From contig JACGCK010000073.1 of NCBI GenBank assembly GCA_014925825.1, positions 62,001 to 126,000 of the forward strand: a stretch of DNA of 64,000 nt, written 5' to 3'. The stretch comes from Pholiota molesta. Taxonomy: Eukaryota > Basidiomycota > Agaricomycetes > Agaricales > Strophariaceae. The notes beneath the pieces were generated by a model that had not been told where the DNA came from, did no database searches, and saw only the letters and a program-made list of their open reading frames with translations. Within the stretch, counting starts at the first letter, position 1; each line of letters starts with the position of its first letter. A program made the position numbers and the translations under genes. This document shows, one piece after another, positions 48,094 through 60,800 of the stretch.

Positions 48094-51000
48094 ATGATGA
48101 CTCCATCGATATCAATGACCGTCTCAAGGATACGGACTCGCTCTATTCCCCCGCGCGCGCGACATACAGCGCGAATACCAGCAGTGGAACAAGGCGCACC
48201 AAAGAATCAAGAACAGCCCCGCGCAGGAGGCCGTGACTACGTGCGCATGCCCGGAACCTCTTGCCCATCCTCGAGGGCCTCGCGGAGCTGCATCCCATCG
48301 CCAAAGGTGATGATCTTCATCTGTTATGTTTTACTCGTAGCCCATGGCTGACGCTCTATCGCGTTTTAGCTGTGGTCACGGTCTTCAAAGCGGTGGTCAT
48401 GTACGAAGACAACCGCAAGGAGAATGACGCCCGTGTCGCGGTGGTGTTCCTGTCGCAGTCGGATATGCTGAGTACGCTATTGGAGTGAGCCTTATTTGTC
48501 TCGATCAGGTGCCTAGACGCGTTCTGAAGGTTTTGCGAAGTATCAATCAGCTTTCGACGCGGCGCAAAAAACGATGGGAAAATGACGAGGACGCGGAGGG
48601 TTTGCACTCTGACGCCACCCTCTCGGACATCCTGCTTAGGGTTGAAATAGAAATCAAAGCATGCGTAAATAGCATGGATACGTACTACAAAGAAGCGCTT
48701 TTCGGTAAGTAAATCATTAACGTCCGTCGTTATAATAGTGTTAATACGCGAGGTATGTCTGGTCAGTCAAATTCTGGAAATCGCAAGAGTGGAAGGAACG
48801 ATTCCTAGGCCATGCCACAAAGTTCGATCAATTTCGCATTCTACTACAACAGACGTTGTCAGTCCAGGTCGCTTCGGACGTGGGCAGCATGTTGAGAAGA
48901 TGGACGTGCTCCTTTTGCGGCTATTCGCACCAAAAGCGGACTGGGAGAAAGAAATAGTGGTGAAAGCCCGCCAGCTTGGAAAGCCGAAAGATTCGAAGGA
49001 TGCAAAGGATCTGATCAACGATATCAACACCCTCCAGACGCTTGTCGCTATCACCAAAGACCCGCTGTTGGACGCGAAGAACGCGGGAGAGGACGACTCG
49101 ACCAAGGCCGGCTTCAAGGCCGCACTTCCAACTCAGATCGAGCAGTTGAGGAAGGAACTGCATCTGTCCCTTGACGTACTCTGCGATAGAAATCAAGAGA
49201 TGTTCGAACTCAAATTGAATTATCACACTCAACAACTTCAAGAAGCCATTTTGAATTCTGCTCAATATGTCGTTCGAAGTCTATCTGGGCCCTATGATCG
49301 CCTTCTTAACGAAGTTCGTTTTTTTGTCTGTTTTGATTACAAGCTGGCTGATAATGCTGTTCAACAGGATCTCAAGATATTATGGAAGGAGATGGTGCGT
49401 CCGCCGCGTTCGTTCTGATTTTTGTTTTCTTACAGTAATGATAGAACTGGATTTTCTGTGTCGACAACAAGCTATTCACGAGCGCAATATTCGAGTACTA
49501 TCTCGATCACTTCTCTACCACACGACAGCAACCCCTGATAGGGACTGGTCATGGAAACCTTCAGCTTTCGGCGGAAGACGAAGCAGAAAAATGCAAGAGA
49601 ACTTGACCAAAGTAACCTTCCTATACCGCTTGGGCGTCCTTAATCACGTCGATGCATGGACGCTTGAGCCTATGGCTAAGTATGGGCATCGTATATCGAC
49701 CGCTATCGATCGCGATGAGTCCTATCAGGTGGCCGTTTACGAATGCAAATATGCCAGTGGTGCCTATGCTCTTGGTACGAGTTCGGCTTTAGTGTAAATT
49801 ACGCCCTTAAGACCTTCCCCTTTACAGGAGAGGCTTATGAAGCTCGGATTTACAGAAAGCGAATCCATAATATTCTTGCTAGGATGATGGAAATGCAAGA
49901 AAAAGGTGGGCTTTGGTTTGATAGCAGTCACGCGTGTTAACGAGACTTGCTCGCCAACACAACAGTTATTCCTCTGAACCGAGGGTTTGTCGCTATATCA
50001 ACCGTTCCCAAATCATACCATTTTTCCAGCTCTTGGCCTGGCAGCCGTCGACTGCGGGTGATACCAACCCTGATCCCCCTGCTGAGCTCCGTTTGCTAGT
50101 TCATGAGAAAATCAAACAGCAAGACGATGTATGGAGGAAAAAATTGGCATCGTTCAACTGGACAGTCGAAGACGAGGCCACCCTTCGACTGTTATATGGG
50201 AAAACAACGCTAGAGTCGGCAAGTGTGCCAATTTTTTTTTTTTTTTGACAATGATGCTAAATTCTTGGACCTGTGTACAGTATGTGCTGCAGCTGAGCGT
50301 CCTGCTCCTCGAATATGCATATGACGTCATGCAGGCATGCTGCCTTGTGACAGTCGATGTGAAGGAAATGAGCCATATCTTGTCTCCGTTAGGTTTTCTG
50401 CAAAAGACTTGCATGAACCGCGTTGATTCATTGCAGAGTAAGTGTCCGAATCGCATACTCAATTTTCCCTATTGATCGAATACTTATTACGTCTCTTTCT
50501 CATCAAGCGCAATTCAAAAAGGAAAGAAACCTAGTGATTGTACGCCATTCGTATGCGAATGTTGACTTTCACTGAGTTCAGTTATACAGACTTGAAGCTT
50601 TTTCGGGTGGGATATGGTATGCTATTGACTACTCATTGTCCGATGACGACGACGATGACGATGACGAAAATGACGATGAGGATGAATTGGAAAAAGCAAA
50701 TAACGCCGAGGCTCCAGTTCCATTCCAACTAGATGATGTCTTTGATTTTCTGGCTGATGAAATCGTGCTACAAGACTTTCCACTTCGTCCGCTAAGACAG
50801 CTTCCTTATTTGAAGTACAAGACCTGGGAAGAGCACGTTCTGTCGATTCCCGAAGATGAAATCCCGGATAAGATTCCGAACTCTTGGGACGATGAGAGTG
50901 AAAACAACAGCGAGAATGACGGAGCCGATTATGGCTCGCGATATGACTGGACCGAATTCCCACTTGCGTAGTAAGTTATCATCGATGCCTTGCTCTCTTT

Positions 51001-52036
51001 CTTCAAACCTAACATTCTTGGCCCACCAGTCGAACTTGTGATATATGCCGAAAATGCCCGATTCGAGAACATCATTATGTCTGCACTGAATGCACAGGTA
51101 CGTGATATATTCTAAACGGTCCTCAATGTAGAGTTCGCGCTGAATGATGTATCTTCTAGACTTAGACTTCTGTTCTGAGTGTTCGCAACTTCCAGCGGAC
51201 GAACATATACTCGGGGAGCACAACTTTTCCCATGCTATGCTGCGATTTACACTTCATACGGTGCCTATCCAGCGCAATTGGTTGGCCTTAGAGGCACGAG
51301 CCGCAATACAGCAAATGCAGGGAGATATTGGAAATATGTGGGAGCAAATCATGCCCTCTGGAGACGCCGATAATACAGAGGCGGAAGAGGAAGATGCAGA
51401 CGAGAACGACGACTCGGGTTCGACGGAGATTCAGATCAGCAGTCCCTATATGTGCAACAATTGCCGAAAAACGATTCCTCTCGATAGCGCGACGACATTT
51501 TATAAATGCTTAAGCCACTCGTGCGATGGTGTGTCCTCACTTCCCGGCGATATTTTAAATACTGAATGATTTCCGAAGGCTACATGCTTTGCGAAAGCTG
51601 CATTGACGAGCAGATCATAAGCGACGATCCCGAAGAGCACCAATGGTGGCATTCCATGCTGGTTCTTCGACATGATATCATCATTGGATGGGACGACGCC
51701 GCCTCGGATTCTAGTTCTGAGGACGAATCCGAGCCTTCCAATAAGAAGAAGAATCATGGCGCCGATTCCGCTGCAATCATTTCTGCCATTGGCGAAAGAA
51801 TCTCCGAAGTCGAGGCGAAGCTCGACACCACCAACTCAATGTTGCAAGAAGCACTGAGTACCATTTTGGAGGATAAAGTCAAAGCAGTCGGTGAAGATGA
51901 CAACGATGGCGAAACCCCTACGCAGACTCAGGCATTAGATATGAGGATGTCCCAGTTGGAGGATAAAGTGGATGGCATGGTCATGGAGTTGAGAAGCTTC
52001 ATGGGATCGTTCTCCGAACGCTTCAGTGACTACTGA
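48094..52036 (+). CDS. Large agaricomycete protein with helical N-terminal region and C-terminal ZZ-type zinc fingers
   Basis: About twelve exons form one architecture. The N-terminal region includes LLPILEGLAELHPIAK and VTVFKAVVMYEDNRKENDAR. Next come LSDILLRVEIEIKACVNSMD, FWKSQEWKERFLGHATKFDQ, LSGPYDRLLNE then LKILWKEM, and a further helical part (NWTVEDEATLRLLYG). This resembles a fungal family whose relatives often carry EF-hands. An Asp-rich stretch (50640) leads to two zinc fingers, CDICRKCPIREHHYVCTEC then CSEC (ZZ type), and CNNCRKTIPL with YKCLSHSCD and CESC. The C-terminus is a coiled coil (RISEVEAKLDTTNSML). The role is unknown. The 5' end is uncertain and one-base losses occur near 48160 and 48895. 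Confidence 0.65.
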
Positions 52037-52114
52037 TGTATGTTTCAACAGTTAAATCTAGTATGCTAAATACGATGAATCTGACTTAGTTTCACTGCAT
52101 TCTGCTTATCACTG

Positions 52115-52129
52115 ACTCAGTCAAGACTC
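52115..52129. repeat. 15-bp inverted repeat, left arm
   Basis: ACTCAGTCAAGACTC, an exact reverse complement of 57289-57303. The two arms enclose the broken kinase, an F-box gene and the intact kinase. Confidence 0.55.
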
Positions 52130-52229
52130 AGTCGCATCTGGATCGCGTCCCCAGAAATCTGAGAGCCGAACCATGTCACGAGATGCCATCTGTCACTATT
52201 CCTGTCTTTGATTGAAATTCTGAACCAAA

Positions 52230-52259
52230 GTTGAACGTTGAACGTTAACGTTGAACATC
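52230..52259 (+). repeat. GTTGAACG repeat cluster 1
   Basis: GTTGAACGTTGAACGTTAAC followed by GTTGAACATC, ending 17 bases before the ATG of the broken kinase copy. Confidence 0.6.
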
Positions 52260-52276
52260 ATTGAGATTCTCTCATC

Positions 52277-52640
52277 ATGCAGCGTACCCCTCCGCGTTGT
52301 TCGATGGCTCCAATTTTTGGATGGGCCAGCGCTTCTTATAGAGGTCGCCTTCTCAGCCGATACGATTCGACAACTCCAGCTTTGAGACTCCGGCGGAAAT
52401 TTGCGGAGGAAGTCCATTTTCAACAAGCAGATATCTTCCTGTGCGACTGGATCAAGTGCTGGAAACGAGGTACCATTGGAAAACTGGGATTCAACCTTGG
52501 CTCGACGGCATGGATGGCTTACGACCTTCACTGAGTTCCAGGGGACAGCTCTCACCGAGATATCTCTCGCCCTTGAAATATTTACGGACCCGGTAAATCC
52601 CCTTTTCGTCACGGTTGAAATTGAAGGGTACGCCCCAAAA
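52277..52640 (+). pseudogene. Truncated copy of an SRPK-like kinase (N-lobe remnant)
   Basis: MQRTPPRCSMAPIFGWA, LLSRYDSTTPALRLR and IGKLGFNLGSTAWMAYDLH are degraded versions of the start and glycine loop of the kinase at 55206. The frame closes right after the glycine loop. A relic of the next exon (LALEIFTDP) follows at about 52568. The rest of the kinase is missing. It lies between the ZZ-finger gene and the F-box gene and is probably a decayed duplicate. Confidence 0.7.
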
Positions 52641-52921
52641 ATTCTTTTCGTAATCTTCACAAGCCAAGCGCAAGGCCCGCCCTCAAGCACCCATAAAATA
52701 CGCAAGAATGAACACGAGAAAGCGAGAACGAGAGCTGAACTTCTGTCGGCTACACAAGTATCAGAGAGCAAACGGGTTTTGTCATACTTTGTCCATACTA
52801 TTACACTGCTTACAATGTTCCTTAGACATTCCAGCCACTCTTCGAAGATTGATGGGCTGTACAAGGTTCCAAATCGGCGGAAAGGTAACAAATTGACAAT
52901 GCATACGACAGGCATACTATT

Positions 52922-54695
52922 TTAATAAAACAAAATATCATCATGATCGAAGTGAGTACCATTTTCAGGCCAAACAATGTTTTGACTATGAAACCGGATG
53001 TCCAAATCCGCCCCTGCTTCCAATTCCAAAGGTAGCATATCTTCCATATCCTCCGCACTAATTCTGAATATGAAAGTAGAAATCGGGCATCCATACTCCT
53101 TGCGCACTGTAATCACCTTATTGATCACTTCTTGGTCATCGTCATAGCAATCCAAACCCAACGAGAGCGTTTTTAATCCCGGCCATGGCACGTACTGGAG
53201 TCCGTTTGGGATCTCGATAGTCCCTTCCGACAAAACATTAATAATCGTCGATTTTTGGCCTTCTGCAGACGCATACAAGGTTGTAAAGGCAGTGATTTGG
53301 CGGAACGTTCGAAGATGTTTTTACTGGTTGCGCGGTTTAGGTCAAACTCTATGAAACCCAAAGACTTGAGCGTTTCGAATTGATCCTTATCGGTTATGCT
53401 CCACAGCCAGTCTAGGTCGTGTTCTTGAACATCTTTCAATGTCAAGGACTCCAGGTACGGTGCGTCCATACTTTTCATGATGCCAGCGTATCCCTCACCC
53501 GAAATGCTGCACACTCTCAATGAACGAAGGGCAGGAAGGGAAATTGTCTTTTGCTGAATAGGCCAGCCTCCTGGAGCAAGAATGTCACCATACATCGAGA
53601 GATGAGCAAGTTGTGGAGAGTAGGTCAAGATGTCATTCAGCGTGGAATATTGAATGGGTATGCTCTTGGTCTGGTCGAGATGAAGAATCACCACGGTGTC
53701 CATAGGTGGCCGAAATAAATGTATCGCTAATCCTCGCAGACGAATGAATCCTAATTTCGGAGCGCCATCTTTGAAGATATGGGGCAAGCTGGCGGTGCGA
53801 TTGACGAGCGTCCCATCAGCCTCAGCCACATCATCGATGGCTATCGAGAGTTGTTGCAAGTTAGGCGCTGGAGCGGAACATAGCTGCATGACCACCGGAT
53901 GGTCGTTCCGCTCACAGCTGTATCCGATATGAAAACTCCGCCATCGAAGCGAGTATTGAAGGAGGATGTGGATGATGGGGTCCAAATTTTCGGCATCCAT
54001 TTGGGGATCCTGCTTTGCCAAATCGACACGAATATCGAGCTTACAATCACCCGAGCGTGCCAACATCTCGACGATATTTTCTAGGCGAGAAGCTCCATGG
54101 ACATGGATTGTCGTCCAGAGTCTTGGGGTTGCGAGAGCGACCTTGCGAAAGTAAGAGCAGATTCTGGAGGCAGTGGCCTCGAAGGCTATATTGCGCTCTC
54201 TCTCAGCACTGGTTTCGTAGGCAAGAGGAATCTCGTCCGTCATATTCTTCGCATGTTCAAATATAACTGAAATAATTTCGGGGTAGAGAATGTATATGAG
54301 GGACATATCCGTTGCCTGCAACGTCAAGTTGACTCTGTTGATGAGTATTGCTACACGTTCACCAGCGGATTCCCTCACCAAGTTATCTCGAAGCGGATGT
54401 TGACTTGCTAAGTGTTCCAAAAGGTGGATGTAGGAAAATTTGGGGATAATCTTTGAATGCTCTGATGGATGTTATCAGGATGCCATACAACCAGAATTCT
54501 GAATGGATTCTGCGTTGATTTTGCGGTATGGTGACTGTGAGGAACTTGGTCGTATTGGGTCAGAAAAGCATAAGTATTAGGTTTCTCGGAATCATCCGGA
54601 GAAGGAGGCCCAGACGGTAGACCACAAGAGAGCAAGGACTTGGGAGAAATGATCTTCTCCATGGTGTTGAGAACCACTTGAGAACGCAGCGGCAT
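52922..54695 (-). CDS. F-box protein
   Basis: A mostly intronless frame. The F-box core is YILYPEIISVIFEHAKN then ASRICSYFRKVALATPRLW, which matches the LPPEIL...VCRRWR...PRLW layout of agaricomycete F-boxes, with TTIHVHGASRLENIVEML after it. The rest is leucine-rich, with LTYSPQLAHLSMYGDI and APYLESLTLKDVQEHDLDWL near the middle. Two one-base losses shift the frame: near 54415, joining an N-terminal leader (MEKIISPKSLLSCG) to the F-box frame, and near 53300, joining the last 118 residues (ISAEDMEDMLPLELEAGAD). The start could be 54695 or the ATG at 54662. The target of the predicted SCF complex is unknown. Confidence 0.75.
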
Positions 54696-55205
54696 TTATA
54701 TATTAGTGCCACAGGAACAACATACTACTACGCCGCTGTTTGGTCATTTGCCAATTTTGGGAAGCGGAGGATATTCATAAATTGATTACTTACTAGCGTT
54801 TAACCCACATTTCACAAGTCAACTATGAGCTACCGGCCGAGTAGTTTTATGGCGAGGTTCTTGTTGTTTTCGCAAGGCGACTTCGATGTGCACATGAAAG
54901 GCATTGCATGATAACATTTAGTAGTTGACTCGAGTTGGACTCGAGGCATGGGACGGCGAAGCCCGTTTCGGCTCGGTTTCGGCTGTATGGCGAAGCGAAA
55001 TTTCGCACAATTTGCTAGGCTTCGCCAAAGCGTCGCTAGGTGACTCTTGGAAGCTTTTGAAGCTTGAAAGCTTGAACTTGAACCAGGGTCGACGTTTGAA
55101 CTTGAACGTTCAACGTTCAACGTTCGACCAACGTTCGGCCAACCATCATTAATCTGTTGTCAAACCCTCATTCTCGGATACTCATCAACCCAAAGCTCCC
55201 TCGTC
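54696..55205. other. Divergent intergenic region
   Basis: 510 bases between the F-box gene and kinase starts. It holds a GAACGTT repeat cluster near 55100 (separate entry) and no gene. Confidence 0.5.
55096..55126 (-). repeat. GTTGAACG repeat cluster 2 (inverted relative to 1 and 3)
   Basis: TTGAACTTGAACGTTCAACG then TTCAACGTTCG, mainly AACGTTCAACGTTC, the reverse complement of clusters 1 and 3. It lies 80 bases before the kinase ATG. Confidence 0.6.
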
Positions 55206-56663
55206 ATGCAGCATATTTCTCCGCGTCACTCGATGGCTCTAATTAGATGGACCCAGCGCCTCTTCAAGAGATCGCCTGCTCAGCCGCTACGATTCGACAA
55301 CTCCAATTTTAAGATACTACCTGCATCACAGAATTTTGAGGAAGAAGCTTTTGACGACTTTTCAACAGGCAGATATCTTCCGGTACGAATAGGTGAAGTG
55401 CTGGACACGAGGTACCAAGTCGTTGGGAAACTGGGATTTGGCCTTGGCTCGACGGTATGGATGGCTTATGACCTTCAGTGAGTTGTATCGTGCAATTGCT
55501 TGAGATGAGCTCATGTGTCTCTAGCAAGCGTCGCAAGGTAGCACTCAAAGTGTTCACGAACGACCGTCAGAACCGCGAAGAGGTCAACATCTATAAGCAT
55601 CTCATGAGCATTAAATCGGACCACCCGGGCCGTCATTATCTTCGAAAGGCCCTACGCACTTTCACTCTGCAGGGTCCGAAAGGCGAGCACCAGTGTCTCG
55701 TCCATAAACCTATGTGGGGAAGTACGCGGGACCTTATCGTACTCGCCAACGCCTAAGATTTACAGAAAGCCTACTAAAAGCATTTCTTGTCCACTTGTTT
55801 CTGGCCCTTGACTATCTCCACACCGAAGCGCATTTGATTCATACAGGCGAGCCTTTCTATTCCCGTGACATGCACAGGAGTACTCAATATTTTCAAGATA
55901 TCAGCGCTGGAAACATTCTGATGGAAATCAACGACCAATCTATCGTCACTGCATTCATTAAAGCTGAACAAGAGCACCCATCGCCCCGTAAAGAAGTTGA
56001 CGGATATACTGTTTACATCTCCCGGCGATTCGACTCGGCGAAAGGTATGGGGCAGCCCTTCCTCAGCGACTTTGGCTCGGCTGTGTCTGGAGAAGTCGAG
56101 CATAATGAACGTGCACAGCCAAATTCCTACAGATCACCTGAGGTCTGCCTGAAAATGCCATGGAGTTACAGCATTGATATTTGGAACGTCGGGGTCCTAG
56201 TATGTCGCACGAGACATGGGTTCTTATTTTGCAATAGATTGACTTCAAATTATCAGATCTGGGACTTGTTCGAGGGAAGTACATGTTCTATGGACAGGAC
56301 CCCAAAGAAAAAAGGTATACAACTCGTGCTCACCTTGCTGAGATGATCGCTATGATGGGACCGCCGCCACCAGATTTTTTGAAACTTGGGAAAAGGACTG
56401 CCGAGTTCTTTACTGAGGATGGTGAGTCTTTCTATTATTGACGCCGTGACTTTTTGAGGCCAATGATACAAGGCCAATGGCGCGGAGAAATACCCATTCC
56501 AAGTGCTACCAGCCTGGAGGAGTCCGAGGAAAACTTCAAGGGTAGCGACCAAAGGGCTTTCCTGGAGTTTATGCGGAAAATGCTGCAATGGCGCCCCGAA
56601 GACCGGCAGACCGCAGGGCAGTTACTCCAAGATCCCTGGCTGAATGCGGCCTCCTACGAATAA
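55206..56663 (+). CDS. SRPK-like serine/threonine protein kinase
   Basis: The start is MQHISPRHSMALIRWTQRLF. The glycine loop is VVGKLGFGLGSTVWMAYD and the lysine is in VALKVF. The catalytic loop is IHT|DISAGNIL and the activation segment starts LSDFGSA. YRSPEV and WSYSIDIWNVGVL follow. MIAMMGPPPPDFLKLGKRT and KMLQWRPEDRQTAGQLL lead to PWLNAAS at the end. It belongs to the SRPK-related kinases expanded in Agaricomycetes. The catalytic loop has Ser where SRPKs have Lys (DLKPDN becomes DISAGN), so activity is uncertain. The intron inside the loop (55847-55897) appears to start with GC instead of GT; the same position in the kinase at 12.2 kb uses GTAAGA. One-base losses occur near 55757 and 56275. 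Confidence 0.82.
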
Positions 56664-57258
56664 CGTTTTTTTTGTAATTACCTCGGCCTGATTATTTCCT
56701 CCACTCTGGACACGAACATGCAACCACTGCTATTCGATCGAATAATATATCTTGAGATTATATCACACCCCCACGCGCTCTTTGACGGACTGTTGATGTA
56801 TGAGGTGTAAGTAGATCAGACATTCTCTCCCTTCGTTGACTAGCGTATTTCTCGCAGACAATCCTCAAGAGCAAAAATCGGGGAAATCGGTCAGTGCGGG
56901 CTTGCTGATGTTGAGAAGATGGGAGCAGGAACGAGTTTGCCAAATCACGAAAGTTCGAGCACAATAGCGGCTGGGCGGCAAAAAATGGCGGCGTATAGAC
57001 CAAGGTTGGACTAGGCACGGCCCAGCCGGTAAGTAGATGTAGAGGACGTCGGGAGGATGTCCTACGTAGAGCAGAGCAACAACAGAGCAACGAGAGCGAA
57101 TTCATAAAAAAAAATACTCAAACGCATGCCAAGTTCTCTGCTGCACTTCGTGTTAAATAGAGAGCATTCTGCGTGTAGTGTGGCGGATGCATGAGTGGGC
57201 GCTAGGTTGACGCGGACGGGTACATAGTATCAAGTATGTTTTTTTAGATCTACTGGGT

Positions 57259-57278
57259 GTTGAACGTTGAACGTTGAG
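57259..57278 (+). repeat. GTTGAACG repeat cluster 3
   Basis: GTTGAACGTTGAACGTTGAG, the same motif and orientation as cluster 1, here without an adjacent gene. Confidence 0.6.
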
Positions 57279-57288
57279 TCTTGACGTT

Positions 57289-57303
57289 GAGTCTTGACTG
57301 AGT
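57289..57303. repeat. 15-bp inverted repeat, right arm
   Basis: GAGTCTTGACTGAGT, exact reverse complement of 52115-52129. Confidence 0.55.
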
Positions 57304-57832
57304 GTGACGGATGTCACTGGTCACTCATTCTTGAACGTGGCGAGCCAAGTTTCCCAAAAGTTTCCTCAACAATCCTTGAACAATCCCGACCAATTTTTTT
57401 GTTGCTAGATTTAATCCTTGAAGCGATATCGTGACGTGCATTCGGTAGCGTTGGTAGGTTACCCATTACTCATTCTCGACTTGGCTTGCTGACCCAATGA
57501 AGCAGCACCAAACTAGCAAGTTGCAGTGAGACATGATTCAAAACGAATTCTGCCAACGACGACACGATCTGTTGGATAGTCAGCGCTACAGCATTCATTG
57601 TCACTGGCATTATGTTTGTGTCAACAAAGATGACAATGTCTTGCACCATTCACAGCGAAATACCACTATATCCCAAGCTGTTTGATCCCGAAGATGCCTT
57701 TCTTGACGAATGTCTGACATATCGATCCATCCTTACAAACCTGGTCTGGCTCTCTGCGGTTTAAGAATCGAGGCAATATCAAGTCTTGGTGGGCTGGTAT
57801 ACAACTGTCAACTTGTCGGGTCTCTTACCATC

Positions 57833-60800
57833 ATGAGTACCCCTTCCGATGACACAGCGACTGTTCCTCACGGTGATGACCACCGACCACCCTCCCCGCT
57901 AGACGGATCCGAAGTCGACGCTACATCCCCACTGTCATCTCCTGTCACAAACGCGCAAGGAGAGCATGACATCCGTTCGCAAGCGCCTCCAATCGACACC
58001 TCAACACCTCAACAGCCTGGAGCTTCGCTGTATAGACCTCCTTCTCGCGTATCGATCGATTTTTTCGACCCAAAAGGTGTTCATTCGCTTTCGAAAACCC
58101 TCAATGGTACCCACCCTTCTCCTGTCGCGTCTTCCAGTTCAGAACCGCAATCTGAATCGGACACTACTACACTCGCGCAAGTAATGGAAGAACCCTTGGA
58201 TTATGAGAAAATCATGCGTTACTACCTCAAAGGGTTCGCTACAACCTTTATTTTTCAAAATTTCCATTGATCAAATCTCTAGGGTCGAAGAATCTGAGAT
58301 AAAGACACGCACTCTTGGAGTTGTATTCCAAAATCTTTGTGTCGTGGGATTAGGAGCATCGGCAACATATAAGTCCACATTGGGCAGCGCTTTGGATTTC
58401 ACCAAGATATTCAAATTAATACGCCAACTGCGCCAACCTCCTACACGAGAAATTATAACTAGATTCGAAGGTGTTGTGAGTCCTGGAGAAATGCTTCGTG
58501 AGTCTTTATACTGTAGCCCATGGCACGTCTTAAAACTCGATGTTAGTTGTTCTTGGCCGTCCCGGATCTGGCTGCAGTACTTTCCTCAAAGTGCTGGCAA
58601 ATCAACGCGAAGAATTTCATGCTGTGAACGGAGAAGTCCATTATGATTCTCTTACACCCGAGCAAGTTCATAAACATTATCGCGGCGATGTACAATACTG
58701 CCCCGAGGACGATATACTCTTCCCAACTCTGACTGTAGACCAAACGATTCATTTCGCGCGAAGACGCGAGCCCCACATTCACGCATTCACGGCATGTCTA
58801 AAGATGAATACACGCGCCGAGTAACGGATATATACTTGACCATATTCGGCCTCAACCACGTTAGAAACACGCCTGTCGGTGATGCGTCGATACGTGGTGT
58901 TAGTGGAGGCGAGAAGAAGCGTGTTTCGTAAGTCTCTTCTTCATTTCTTCTATGCCAATTCATCTGAAACGGTGATCAGTATCGCAGAAACGCTCGCAAC
59001 TAGGAGTCTTATCACGTCGTGGGATAAGTGAGTGAAGTGTCTACTTGAAGGTTCATTTTTTTCATCTCCGTCGCCGTTAGTTCCACTCGAGGTCTCGATT
59101 CCAGCACTGCCCTTGAATTTGTTCGCGCATTGCGCATCGCGACAGATTTCAAACAGAACTCAACTATTGTCTCGATATACCAAGCAGGGGAATCTGTTTT
59201 CGAATTGTTCGACAAAGTGTGTCTCATACACGAGGGTCGGATGGCGTACTTCGGGCCTGCCAACCGCGCTCGACAATATTTCATCGATATGGGATATGTT
59301 CCTAAGCCTCGTCAGACTACGCCGGATTTTCTTGTTTCTGTCACAGATCCTCTTGGAAGGACTACTATCGCGGAAAAAGATGACATGCGCGGCCCAGAAA
59401 ACAACACTCGACCCATTCCCCAGACCGCCATAGAATTTGAAGAATATTACAGGAATTCTGATATACGCGAGATGAACTTAGCAAATATCGAAGCGTACAA
59501 GCAGGAGAACGTCGATAAGCGTGATAAAGCGAAGGCATACAAGGAAAGTGCTGCGGAAGAGCATTCACGGCATACTCGTAACAAGGTATGTGCTGTTTAA
59601 TTCACGATGTAAACGCACCAGTCTGACCGTTCTCTTTAGAGTCCATACATCATTTCCATACCGATGCAAGTCCGTATCGTCATGCTGCGTCGCGCGCAAA
59701 TCATGAAAGGCAACTACACCGCTCAGGCATTGTCCACGACGTTCGTAATTCCTATCTTTCTTCTGTTCCTCTTCCTTATCGATTCATAGTACCTTTGTGC
59801 TCCAAGCCATTATTCTTGGTACGACTTTCATAAAAATTTCCGACACTACAGCAGCCTACTTCTCTCGAGGGGGTGTGATCTTCTTGTGAGCAACGGATTC
59901 TGTCTTTGATTTATTTTATTATCTAATATTTTCTGCAGTTCAGTATTCGTCCGGCGCTTTTCAGCATGTCGGAAATTCCATCGCTGTTCGCTCAGCGGCC
60001 GATCATCCTGCGTCAACAAAAGGCAGCTATGTATCACCCTATGGTTGAAGCTGTGGCCATGACGTTGGTCGACATGCCGTTTACTCTCGGCACGATGATT
60101 CTTTTCTCCATCATCATATATTTCATTGTTCGACTTCAACAGACTGCTCACAATATTTGTATGTTCATTTCTCACAAAATGATGGGGGGTTCTCATTCGT
60201 CTTTACAGTACATTCCTCGTATTCATCTTGGTGGTCGCTCTTGCTATGAAAGCGTTCTTTCGTGCGCTGGCATCCGCCTTCCCAAGCGAAGCGCCGGCTC
60301 AAGCGCTGGCAGGAGTGTTGCTCCTGGCTTTATCGCTATATACTGGCTATCAAATACCTCGACCTTCGATGATCGGTGCGCTTCGTTGGATCTCATATAT
60401 AAACGTAGTGTTTCAGACGAGAATAACATACGGACACTTATGGTGATATATGCAGCCAATTTACTACGCCTTCAGCGCGCTCATGACGAACGAGTTCCAC
60501 ACTTTGGATGGCTTTGTTCTTCCCTCGTACCATCCGGCCCAGGATATGAAGGCATAACCTTAGCAAATCAAGTTTGTACCGTTGTTGGATCACAACCTGG
60601 TCAAGATAGGGTCGACGGTAACGCCTATCTGCTTTGTCTTTCGGCTACCATTTTGGGTTCCTCTGGCGAGTAAGTCTACCCACCTTCTTACGATTAACCT
60701 TTAATCAATCGGATCCTAGAATTTCGGTATTCTCTGTGCCTTTGGCATCTTCTTCCTGCTTTGTCTCCTTATTTTCACCGAGTTCAACACCGGGAGCACC

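Larger units (their letters stand above)
56664..57832. other. Intergenic, repeat-bearing
   Basis: No gene is supported. It contains the third GTTGAACG cluster and the right arm of a 15-bp inverted repeat. The sequence around 57300 (ACTGAGTGTGACGGATGTCA) is loosely like the sequence before the broken kinase, so a decayed third copy may have existed. Confidence 0.45.

Noticed and set aside
50231..50246. Poly-T run as a Pol III terminator or retroposon tail
   Set aside because: It lies in an intron of the ZZ-finger gene without A/B boxes or target duplication nearby.
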